From Polytrichum commune (taxonomy: Eukaryota > Streptophyta > Polytrichopsida > Polytrichales > Polytrichaceae): DNA of 64,000 nucleotides. The DNA lies in contig OX485809.1 of assembly GCA_950295325.1 (NCBI GenBank), positions 34,038,001 through 34,102,000 on the forward strand, read 5' to 3'. Each line of letters starts with the position of its first letter. The stretch's first letter is position 1. Made by a program: the position numbers and the translations under genes. The notes beneath the pieces were generated by a model, which was not told where the DNA came from, made no database searches, and saw only the letters and a list, made by a program, of their open reading frames with translations. Of the stretch, positions 24,601 through 35,080 are shown piece by piece.

Positions 24601-25380
24601 AGTGAGTTAAGTGAAGAGTACAGGAGACCTCAAGCAAGCTCAAGCAAGTTAAAACTTAAGGGTGTTGCAGACAGCACAGCTTGTTTGAAACTGGAACGGG
24701 CAGCTCATCTGCAATCTGCAGGCCGGCCGGTGACAAAAGTTGTCAGTCAGGCTCATGAACATTCAAGCTTACCTCGCAAACTAAGTGAATGTACTTTGAC
24801 AGCCTAACACTCTGATTCAGTCCTAGCTTGCCAGCCGTGCCGCAGTTCACTGCATGTTAAGAGTTGGAATCCCAAGGGCTGCTCACCCTCCATTAACCCC
24901 TAAACGCATTTTGATTCTCGATTTTCGATTCCTCAGCCTTCACATTCAGATTTCAGGCATGGCCAGCACCGGTGCTTCAGATTTCAGTCATGTGGCAGAA
25001 AACACTCTATTTTCCTGCATTTCAACTGTATGGATGTGAACCACACTATCATATATTCTTTGTGGAGACAAATCTAAAGTCAATCGGACCACATTTGCTA
25101 GGTTGGACTTTCATCAAGGAGCTAGCTAGAGAAACCTCTGAAAATTTTCTTTTCATGACCATATCGGATAAGCCACAAACTCTTCAGAACTGAAAACTTT
25201 GCAATAATATATTTCTACGGTTGATAAATGAGCTGCTCCCAAAAAAATTGGATTTTTTTTTATGAAATTTAGATGAAGTCCGTCACTTTAAAGTTGAAGG
25301 GTCACATGAGGGCATTTTTGTGCATATTTATTGTTTTGACTTTAAGCACCATGTGTACTAAAAAATCCAAATCCGTCAAA
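24601..25380. other. Intergenic, no gene seen
   Basis: Contains short direct repeats (caagcaagctcaagcaag near 24632) and a weak inverted pair (attggattttttt near 25248 against aaaaaatccaaat near 25360). Short frames lack support. Confidence 0.45.
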
Positions 25381-25455
25381 TAAAGTCATGCACAACCGTC
25401 ACCTTGTCCTAAGGGAAAAATCCCACCCAAATTGGGCATCATACATTTTTCCCTC

Positions 25456-25508
25456 TATAAGTGCTAACATTTTTAATTCGAGACAAATTAGAAATGTCAG
25501 CACTTATA
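25456..25508. repeat. Tight hairpin with 23-bp arms
   Basis: Arms 25456-25478 and 25486-25508 are complementary at 21 of 23 positions with a 7-nt loop. It sits 50 bp left of the large inverted duplication. Confidence 0.75.
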
Positions 25509-25555
25509 AAGGACAAGTTGTATGTGAAAGATATTGGCTCCTAAATCTGCCTCCT

Positions 25556-26032
25556 AGATTTGGGCAAAACATTGGGAGGGCTTTGGATGGTGCCTTTGAA
25601 ACTAGTCATGAAACGATTGGCGATTTCATGGAGTTGTGTGAAGAGTTTGTAAAGGAATTTGCTGAGTGTTGTTACGGGAGATATGAATGCACTCCTTTAG
25701 TGAAGATTCGTAATGCTCTGACCTTTGCGCGAAATGCTATTGGTTGGAGTGGAAAATTTAATGAAATATTTACTTATAGAGACGCGTGAAAATAAAGATT
25801 TGTTCTCTAAGTAAACTTTCCATTAAATTTTCCACTCCAACCAATACCATTTCGCGCAAAGGTCAGAGCATTACGAATTTTAACTAAAAGAGTGCGTTCA
25901 TATCTCCCGTAACAACACTCAGCAAATCCCTTCACAAACTCCTCACAGAACTCCATAAAATTGCCAATCACTTCGTAACTAGTTTCAAAGGCACTATCCA
26001 AAGTCCTCTCAATGCCTCAACCCTAAACAAGT
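25556..26032. repeat. Large inverted duplication of a coding-like segment
   Basis: Left arm about 25556-25797 and right arm about 25805-26032 are reverse complements with a spacer under 10 bp. Each arm, read outward to centre, keeps an open frame encoding nearly the same peptide: AFETSHETIGDFMEL..EFAECCYGRYE then LVKIRNALTFARN and IGWSGKFN in one arm, with conservative changes in the other. Most differences are substitutions that keep the frame, so both arms derive from a real coding exon. The source protein is not recognised. A transcript across it would fold into a duplex of about 225 bp. Confidence 0.85.
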
Positions 26033-26929
26033 CTTGTTTGCTACATATCCAACGACAACCAACCACCCTCTCTATTAAAATAAAGAGCTCTATTTTCATT
26101 CTTGTAAAGCGACTTTTCCTCATCTCATCGCTCATATCTCTCTACCTTATCGTCAAATCATATAACTGATGCAATCTAGTGTTCATCGTACGTATAAAAC
26201 TAGGCATGTGATCCAACATCTACCTCGGTATCACAGATAGTATCTCATGGCATAACTCTTGATATATTTTGATCCGTGTAATACGCTAATCAACAACAGA
26301 CATGAAATCTAAAAAACCATGCTCCTCACTATTGCACATCAAATACATAATATCCTCCTTGTATTTTCTAGTACGACGATGCTCATCACTGAAATTATAA
26401 AATATCAAATAATCTGTCTGAACACGAACACTATAATCAAAGACATTCTTCTTCAAAAACACAAAAAAACTCATCATAAATGTGACATTTATAATTCATC
26501 ATCCACATATTTTTCCTCCTCTAATTTATGCATGTTATCATCTTGTTTTTCTTCATCAAAGCTGCTTAATTCAATCATTCATTCACGCTCTAAATCAGTA
26601 ATGCCTATCTCAGCAAAGACCCTCATATGCATATCCGCAATACCCTCTCGTAAATCAATGATAAATCCATTATAAAGTCCATGTCCACCAATAAACTTCA
26701 TTCACACCATTCTGCAAATACCTAAAAATATAAAAGATAAAATTAAAACTTTAAAACAATATATGATCTATCAGATGCAGTAAATATACCAAATATGTTT
26801 ATATTATAAAAGATCCACAAAAAATGAACTATATCACTAAATGCACCTTAAAAATTGACTTAAAATGCATATTAAAACCATCCAAATCCAATAAGATTTA
26901 TGAATATTTTTAAAAGAAAAAAATTAGCT
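26033..26929. other. Outer flank of the inverted duplication, AT-rich
   Basis: On the minus strand 26477-26286 gives a 63-codon frame (VRVQTDYLIFYNFSDEHRR) that could be a degraded transposase or exon; frames on either side are interrupted by stops. No family assignment. Confidence 0.35.
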
Positions 26930-27620
26930 CAATTTGGGCCCAACATGCTTCTTTTTTCAATAATTTTTTTCTCTAGACATGTCACAAATTAAAAAGTATA
27001 TTAGATGCGTATTTAAAAAACGCATAAAATACATATAAAGAACTCTCAAATTTATTAGCATATGATAAAGTTTAAACCAACTAAGCTACTTTCTTTAATA
27101 TTTTTTTTTTCCAGGCATACCCAACATGAATTGAAAGGTGCATTGAATGCATCTTTTAAAAGTGCATAGAATGCATATAAAGAATATGTCTAGCAAGCTA
27201 TTTTTTAAAATAATTTTTTCTGTACATATTTCAATCTCAAATTAAAATATGCATTCCATGCGTCTTTCAAAAGCACATAGATTGCATATACAAACTCTCA
27301 AATTGATTAACATAAGAAAAAATTATTTAAAAAAAATTATGTTGGATTTAGGCCCAACAACCTTCTTTTTTCAATAACGTTTTTTTAAAACATCCCATTC
27401 ATAAATTTCAAAGTCCATTGGATGCGTCTTTCAAAAGCGCATAGAATGCATATAAGGAACACTTAAGTTGATTAACATATGACAAAGTTATTGAAAAAAG
27501 AAGCATGTTGTGTTTATGCCCAATGTATTTTTTTCTTTAATAATTGTTTTCCTAGACATACCCAACACAAATTGAAATATGCATTAGATTCGTCTTTCAA
27601 AAGCGCATAAAATGGACCCA
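26930..27620. repeat. AT-rich tandem array 1, five diverged units of about 110-165 bp
   Basis: Each unit holds the core gatgcgtctttcaaaagcgc followed by atagaatgcatata, then a T-rich stretch and a catgttg..gcccaa-type block. The core is itself a near-palindrome (atgcgtcttt / aaaagcgcat). Units differ by indels in the T and A runs. Confidence 0.75.
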
Positions 27621-28039
27621 AAAAACGGCCAAATTGAACAAAGTTCGAATAAGTTTTTAAAGAAAGAATGAAACGGGAATCAAGTCCGACACTTACAAAA
27701 ACCATTTAAAGGTAATTCACCTTATACACGTCAATAGCTAGAAAAACTTAATAAACACTCACAAATTTGAACCCCATTACTTTGGCTAAAGATGAAATCC
27801 CTATTCACATACGAGAGCAATATGAAAAACCAATGAATGTCAAGTACCTAAACCTTTTAAATACTTTTAAACCCAAACACTAAACTGAAGTTTTTTTTAT
27901 CCTAATAACTTAAGATAAGGTAAGCTTAAATAACGGTTAAGATGCCTATTCGTTATTGATAACATTAATACATACATAAACGTAAGTAATTCTAAATAAG
28001 AACTAGTTCAACTCCAGGTAAACAAAACCAAACCTTTAC

Positions 28040-28345
28040 ACAATCAAATACTGAATTCAAATACAACTTGAAGTAAACATATCTATCATTTATCTTTATT
28101 ACCCTTGCATAGTCAACCAAAGTTCAACTCAATGACAACAAAATTAAACCCTTAATACTATCATATAATCAACCGAAGTTCAACTTAAAGTATATATTTA
28201 TCATCTATCTTTATCATCATCACATAAAGAAGCAATGTTCAATTAAATATGAACAAAACTAAATGCTTACTCTTATCACATAGTCAACCCAAGTTCAACT
28301 CAAAGTAAACATATCTATATTTTATCCTTATCATTATCACATAGT
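28040..28345. repeat. AT-rich tandem array 2, about four units of 75-100 bp
   Basis: Recurring block: agttcaactcaaagtaaac, then atatctatcatttatcttt and atcacatagtcaacc. Units are diverged, the third most. Confidence 0.6.
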
Positions 28346-28379
28346 GAAGCAAACCTAGATTATAACTATGATACTTCAA

Positions 28380-29625
28380 TCTAATTAAATATTTACTTAA
28401 CGCTTTAATTATTATTTTATTCAATAACGCTATCATATTTAAGCTAGTTTTTATATTATTAACATAATGTTCACTAAAAATTTAAGTAACAGCCTAAATG
28501 TTATATTTTTAGCCTAATAGTATGATAAGTATCCTCATCGTTGTCAAACTAGCTTAATGTCACAATGTTACATTCATTGTTGCGTTATTAGACCAACTCT
28601 TAACTTAAGTCATATCATCATTTTTATTAAACATTTAAATGCTTCATATTAATGCTAAGTGTATGTATACCTCCTTAATTATTGTATTATTAGCTTAATC
28701 CTATCATGTTTAGACTAATAGTTATGTTATTAGACAAATCCGTAGTCTAAGTCACATCATATATTTCATTAGCGGATTAAATTATTTATTTCTATATTAA
28801 ATGCATAATTAATACCCTAATAGTTGTATTATTAACCTAATACTATCAAGTTTACACTAATTATTGCGTTATTAGACTAACCCTAAGCCTAAGTTATACG
28901 ATCGGCTTGATTAATAATTTAACTGTTTTATTTTTATCTTAAGAGGATTATTAGCACCCTAGTTATAGTGTTATTAGCCTAAACCCAGTATAAATCATAC
29001 TATATGTTTGATTACCAATTTAAATGTTTCATTTTTATAGTAAGTGCATAATTAACACTTTAATTATTGAGTTATTAGACTAATTCAAAGCCTAAATTAT
29101 ATCATATGTTTGATTAACGAATAAAATGTTTTATTTTTCTTTTAAGTGCATAATTAGCACTCTAATTGTTGAGTTATTAGCCTAATGCTATCATGTTTAG
29201 ACTAATTGTTGCGTTATTAAACTAACCCTAATCTTAAGTCATACCATATGCTTGATTAATGGCTTAAATGTTTTACTTTATCTTAAGTGCTTAATTAACA
29301 CGTTAATTGTTGCATTATTACTCTAATGCTAGCATGTTTCGACTAATTGTTGTGTTATTAGTCTACCATGTAGCCTAAGTTGTGTCATGTGCTTGATTAA
29401 CGAATTAAATTTTTTATTTTTATATTAAGTGCATAATTAGCATCCTAATTATAACATTATTAGCCTAATCCTATCATATTTGGACTAACTGTTGTGTTAT
29501 TAGTCCACCCCGTAGTCTAAGTCATACCATGTGCTTGATTAACGGCTTAAATGTTTTGATTTTATCCTAAGCGCATAATTTGCAACCTAATAGTTGTATA
29601 ACTAAGTGTTGTATAGTAATAGCTA
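28380..29625. repeat. AT-rich tandem array 3, satellite-like with about 141-bp period
   Basis: The motif ttaagtgcataattagcac recurs near 28654, 28798, 28930, 29040, 29142, 29283, 29425 and 29567; the last three intervals are 141-142 bp, earlier ones 102-144. Each unit then carries gttattagcctaat, ctatcatgtttagactaatt, gttgcgttattagac, cctaagtcata and gcttgattaacg. The internal gttattag.ctaa block occurs twice per unit, so each unit arose from a half-length duplication. Confidence 0.8.
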
Positions 29626-29662
29626 ACACTATTGCTACGGAACATTAAAAATAATGGTGGAA

Positions 29663-30242
29663 GGGCCGGTTTACACCATGGACCATGAAATTGGACCATG
29701 AAAGATGGCCTCTTTTCATGGTCTAACTTCCATGGTCCAATTTCTGAAAAAACCAATTTACAAAGCGTTTGGGCTTTTCACTAGATGTCAACTGAATGTG
29801 GACCAAGAGAGGAACAACCATGCACCAAAAAGTGAATGTGATGGTTTTTTTAACCAATACTTATTTAAATAGAGCAATTTTGAAAAAAATGAATTCAAGT
29901 TTCATTATTCTCTTGTCCTCTCTTGTCTTCTCTTGTCTTCATCTTCTTTTCCCCTAAAAATATTCATAAGTTTTTTTATTATAACATCATTTTTTTGCCA
30001 TGGGCCCCTGTTTTTTTTCTACCAGTGCACCTCGTTTGCCTCTCCCACCGCAAAACCCGTTGGACCAGGTCAATGAAGAATGTAGGCCTTAAAACATGTC
30101 TTTTGGGGACCTCAAACTCCATGGTCACTCTCACATATTTACCCTTGGTGTAACCAAAGTGGTCCCGGGACGAGTTCATAAGCCAATTATAGGTTTTATA
30201 GGGCCTTGGGATGACTTCATAGTCCATGGTGTAAATAACCCC
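29663..30242. mobile_element. GGGGTTNTTTACAC-type MITE, full-length copy
   Basis: The left end gggccggtttacaccatgg pairs with the right end ccatggtgtaaataacccc. Inside, 29979-30227 minus is open for 82 codons, but the homologous copy at 47403 breaks this frame, so it is not taken as a gene. Contains a (cttgtcttct)n pyrimidine-rich patch near 29915. Confidence 0.7.
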
Positions 30243-30805
30243 TAATACAATAACATAATTTCATGGCCCATCAAAGTTGCCTAGTTGTTGACTAGTGCTC
30301 TGCAACCTATGGAATGCTCTCTTTTCTAAATGGGGGAGGCTAGCATATGGTCGTGAATCACAACACCATACTCTTGATGCACTAAAATCCTCAGATGATT
30401 TGGAGATTTTGAGGGTTGTGATCCGATTGGTTGCACATGTCTTTGGTTCCATGGTTCGTGTTGGTTGGCAAGTAGGCCGGACTAGTAGACTCTATTTATG
30501 GGTTCCGTTTAATAATTGTCTATACGTTTGTCCCCGGTGGCTAAACCTGGGATCCCCCGCTTGTCTCTATGCCCTTTGCATGATGAATAATATCCAGGTT
30601 GCTTACTATTCATTTTGCAAAGGTGGTCCAACATGAATGGAGGATAATTCTTCCAAAATTCCCGGCAGTAGGGAAACAACACCCTAGTGCTGAGTGATGT
30701 TATGCACACCATATTCTTGCTACATATCATGGGCCCAATGCTTTTTCTTGTTCTCTTTCTAGTTCTTTACTTGTAGTTGCTAGTGTGGCACCATTCAGAT
30801 GGTTA
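30243..30805. other. Intergenic, no gene supported
   Basis: A 113-codon plus frame (30295-30636) shows no recognisable domain. Confidence 0.4.
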
Positions 30806-31319
30806 GGGCCGCTTTACACCTAGAGGCCGGGCCAATTCCCCTTGAGGCCAATTGCATGAAATTTCAGCCCCTTTTGGGTTGGAGGCCAACCTCAACTACA
30901 CATTATAATCAAATTTTCCATATGTAAAGGCCAAGAAGCTAGGCCGATTCAATAAATCTAGCATAATCCAACGGATCTAGCATAATCTAGCATAGAGCAG
31001 TTCAATCTTTTTACATAATCCAATGCATATGGTTTGCCAAAAAAAATCATATTTTATAAAAAAATGTTTTTTTTCTATTGAAATTTGACGTTGGCCCCGA
31101 GGCCAAGAATTGGCCTCCCATTTTGGGTGCACCCAATTCAATGAGCTCGGGCCATGTCATATCATGCATTTTTTGATTAAAAAATTCATACCATCAAATC
31201 AGCCCGGCCTCTAGGTGTAAAAGGGTTGGGGCCGATTTCAACCTTTTGACCAATCACAAGTGAGGATTTCAAACCTCTTACACAATGAATTGGCCCGGCC
31301 TCTAGGTGTAAAGCGGCCC
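30806..31319. mobile_element. GGGCCGCTTTACAC-type MITE, copy 1
   Basis: TIRs gggccgctttacacctagag / ctctaggtgtaaagcggccc, flanked by TTA (30803-30805 and 31320-31322). Length 514 bp; rich in ggccgg and gaggcc. Same family as 61523-62055, which lies in the opposite orientation. Confidence 0.88.
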
Positions 31320-31474
31320 TTAATACACAACTAACATTAGACAATATGGCCACAATCTGATGTCAAGTTTTAGACATGAATTGTCATGTTGGATAAGTTA
31401 CCATTTGGTTCTCAAGTTCAATCGGCTCACTCTTGCATGCCATGTCATGATGGTGGGTATGGCATGACTACACC

Positions 31475-32380
31475 ATTTATATAGTATTTAGTGTCACGTA
31501 CAGTATTAGTGAACGGCCTAAACCAGATCCCTAGAGGTCTCCAAGTTTCACTTATGCTAGTTGCCAGTATGATATTATTTGTTGACATATGAAACTTTTT
31601 AAGATGAAACTTTATTTACAGCATGACAAATACCACATTGGGATACTTGAGATGATAGTTTTGTGTTTCTAGTATGCAAGGAGAAGTTATTATTGAGCAT
31701 ACTAATGTGAAGTGTCATGTGTTTACATTTTAGTATGCAAGAGGAAGATATTCTTGACATTGTATAACACTTTAGTCAACTTGTAGACCATTGTGCAACA
31801 TAGGCATACGCCTCATATCACTAAGGTAGGGGTGGCAATTTCTGTCCAAATTTCAGATGTGCCTAGTTGGGATGCTGAAACTATTTTTTTATAAATTTTG
31901 AGCATTCCGCAAAGCTGGTGCAAGAGCAACTATGAAAAAATCAAAATTTTCCAGCATGTTTACGATTTCCTACAAATTTTTAAAGGAAACCTTGTAGAGT
32001 GACCAACACTCGCACATAGGGTACGTGGTATATCCACAAGGTGGATTTCTAAAACCAACCGCTGGCAGCCAATGAAATGTTGGCAGCGCTGTGAACGGTA
32101 AAAGCACCTTGATAGGTGCTTTTGTAAACCCAGGTAAAAGCACCTACATAGGTGCTTCCGACATAGGGGTTGACTTTAGGACCTGCACGGAAATTGCCAC
32201 CCCTACCTTATTGAGTCCATACTCATGCCAAGATATTAGTAAGCGCACTTGAACGCCAAGTGTCATCAGGTGATACCAACAATGAAGTCGTTGGTCATTA
32301 GTGTAATCTAACATACGCCTCCAAATAGAGTAAGTGACATTATAACACATGTGGCACTAAATACCATAAACAATTTAGCA
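31475..32380. mobile_element. Dispersed repeat, copy 2, interrupted by a younger MITE
   Basis: Matches 2694-3106 on both sides of a 385-bp insertion (31824-32208). Without the insertion it is about 520 bp, longer than copy 1 because of an internal partial duplication of agtatgcaagrrgaag. Confidence 0.7.
31824..32208. mobile_element. Nested 385-bp MITE with TA target duplication
   Basis: Perfect 19-bp TIRs aggtaggggtggcaatttc at the left and the reverse complement at the right, with TA at 31822-31823 and 32209-32210. Comparison with the uninterrupted copy at 2694-3106 shows the pre-insertion site with a single TA. Internally two small hairpins built on aaaagcacct / aggtgctttt occur in tandem at about 32098-32155. 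Non-coding. Confidence 0.9.
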
Positions 32381-32867
32381 TGTTGTTCAAGTAGTTACAG
32401 TATGGAATGATGCGATGGAGTGTGTATTTTTTACAATGTTTTTGACATTTCACAAGAATAATTTGAAATTTGACATGTAGTGTGACTTGTGAAAAAAAAA
32501 ACCCCCCACACATCAACTGACACGTTGAGAAATTGAAATGAGACATACTTCTAGGCATGTGTGACATTGACTCAGGTGATATTTTAGAGAGAAAAAAATG
32601 TAGATATCAATTGACAACCATTCTTGTTTATGAAAACATCACGTGACACTTTGGATTTGAAGTTGAACAACAAATAGAATTTGTCAAACATACAACACAC
32701 GGATGCGATGTCAATTATTACAAAACGGCACCAGGTCCAATAGCAATTTGAGAGACATCTTAGCATACAATCATCATCCTCAACTACCGTACCCATAAGA
32801 ATAAGTGTAGCTTTCTGGGTGTACCACATATGAAGTACGAGTTCTATCTTGGTAAAGTTCTATCCAG

Positions 32868-33085
32868 TGCTCGGGGAGATTTTTGGTCATAATCGGTTGA
32901 GATCCTAGTGTTTGCAAGTCCAACCGGTTACATGTTCACATCCTCCGGTTTTTCTTTATTAAATTGGGGTATATTCTAAAAATTCCTCTAAAAATGATCG
33001 GTAATTTTCCTGCAGTCTTGAACTTCAATTGGTTATTTCTCAAACTCAACCGGTTCATTTGTAACTAACTGCTAGTTTCCCCGAT
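32868..33085. repeat. AACCGGTT-rich dispersed repeat, copy
   Basis: About 220 bp with ggggagattttt at one end and cccc at the other, containing several aaccggtt-like palindromes. Same family as 46873-47090 (opposite orientation), 49660-49785, 49918-50245, 52760-52965 and a degraded copy at about 13600-13765. Confidence 0.7.
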
Positions 33086-33124
33086 CATTGGTTCTATCTT
33101 GGTCACAAATGCAATGCAGCTTGG

Positions 33125-33365
33125 AAGAGAGTACAAAATAGTATACGCGTGTACCTCTTGTCCATCCAACATTAAAACTTGACTCCTCATAGGTTTGTTG
33201 CCGATTCATTTTGAATTGACCTTGAGTGAATTAATTTGGGGTTCTTGAAACTACTTCCGTTGTCAAATCAACTAAATATCAGTGTTTTTCGACATGCATA
33301 TTATTGAAGGGTTTTAATGTTGGATGAATGGGAGGTATGCTCGTATACAATTAACTCTCTCACTC
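33125..33365. mobile_element. MITE with long GAGGTATGCTCGTATG inverted ends, copy 1
   Basis: Ends are imperfect inverted repeats of about 45 bp (tccatccaacattaaaactt at the left, ttttaatgttggatgaatg with gaggtatgctcgtat at the right). Non-coding, about 240 bp. Confidence 0.65.
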
Positions 33366-34054
33366 ATTTGGCTCAGGCAAATTTAGTAGTTCGAAGTTGA
33401 TATTTTCTTGGTCGATAAGTGATTGTTTTCTGGAAACTTTAGTGTTCAACATCCTAGAGTATTATTTCCCTACACAAGCACGAGAGTTGGCATACTTCTA
33501 GTGTTGTAAAGGGCGGGGCAACGTCAAATGAACAAAATGGATGGTGCCACTATAATTGCCACACTTTTGAGTTTTGATTTGAATCCAAAAATTTCTTCTT
33601 CTATTAGCAATTGGAAATCACGTAGATTGTCACTGCAAGTTCAAATTTGAAGTATAGAATTTAGAGAAAAGGTGTAAGAGGTCTAAGTTAAGACTCTCTT
33701 TCTTATTAAGTGATCTCTTAGACCATCCACTCTTGATCATCTTAATGTGAATATTTTTATGTGTTAGTTGCCAGTTAGATATAAGTGTCCAAAAGTAAGA
33801 AGATTGACCACATAGTCCCGCATACAACCATACATCAATCAAGAAATTGATAATTAAGATATGTAAAAGCAAAGGTAATTTGTTGGACATGAAATAGACA
33901 ACTAGGATTTGAAGAGGGAAGGTAGGTTGGGTGAGGAGAGCAAGAATTGTTGCAAACAAGTGTGCCTCTCTAACATATGACTGCACTTGGAAAGGCCACA
34001 TAGGCATGGGTTGGGGGAGAAGAATTAGAGAATTAAAAGAAGGAAATGCTTGGC

Positions 34055-34300
34055 CGAGAGGGAATTGTCACAATACGAGCATATCTCTCATCCACCTAGC
34101 ATTAAAAACTTGACTCCCAATAGGTTTGTGATTGATTCATCTCAAATGAGTTCAGCTAGGCTAATTCAAGATCATTAAAGTTGATTTCAATGTCAAATGA
34201 ACTTTTAAGATGCAACCTCCAACCTCCATATTATTTCAAAGCTTACACATTGGATGAACTAGAGGTGCGCTCATATGCATCTCTCTCACCATTTGCCTAC
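34055..34300. mobile_element. Same MITE family, copy 2
   Basis: Left cgagcatatctctcatcc with a cattaaaaacttgac block; right attggatgaactagaggtgc then gctcatatgcat. The intervening sequence 33366-34054 shows no gene. Confidence 0.6.
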
Positions 34301-35080
34301 ACTATTGCTAAAAGGACATGAGCTTGAGCTCAATCTCAAGCTTGTAAGTTGGCCAACCAAGGTAAAAAAAAATTGACCTTGTGTGTGTGCCCAAGGTGGT
34401 GGAGCTTGGTCCCATCTTATTTTGAATTGATTTTCAACACTCCAAGTTCAAGTTCTGGCGTGAACTTCAAAATCAATCCAAACAAAGTAGGGGACTAACC
34501 TTGAGAGCCAAAACAAAGCTGCCAGTTGAAGTCGAAGTAAACACACCCCCACCGGCACAAAACCGACCCTCAAAATAGGTTTGAAGCCACTAATGATTTT
34601 ATATCCAGACTTCTTGAATGCACACGGATGTTGATTTTATTGTGATTGGGAAGCCCCACAAAAAAACTTAGTACAGACTGCAAGAAGGTTGAGAACCACA
34701 ACACTCAAGTAGAGCTAACTTAGCCCTGGAGTATTATTAAAATATGTACAATACGCGCCTTGCTTACTTGCTCATCCATAATGCTACCACTAATAATACT
34801 TACCTCTAACTACTTCATTGCAGTGCTTGCATGGAGCGAGGGTATAGTTATGCCCAGCTGCACATGAGGTCCACTAATTAAGGCACTGAAGAGGTTCTGC
34901 AAGTTCAGTTGGCTGTTCTGAAAGAGATACACACATAAACTAATTGTGTCAATGGATTTGTAGCTAGTGTACACCTATGAAGGCCAATGCCATGTTGATC
35001 AAAACCTCACGGGTCATGGCCGTGAGGGAGGTACTTAGAGAATGCAAGGTCCATGTCTAATGCGTTACTTAAGTTCGAAG

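Noticed and set aside
26930-29625. Regular repeats considered as a CRISPR array
   Set aside because: Units are continuous and diverged without unique spacers, there are no cas genes, and the context is a plant nuclear genome.
29979-30227. 82-codon minus frame in a MITE
   Set aside because: The related MITE copy at 47403 breaks this frame, so it is not maintained as coding.
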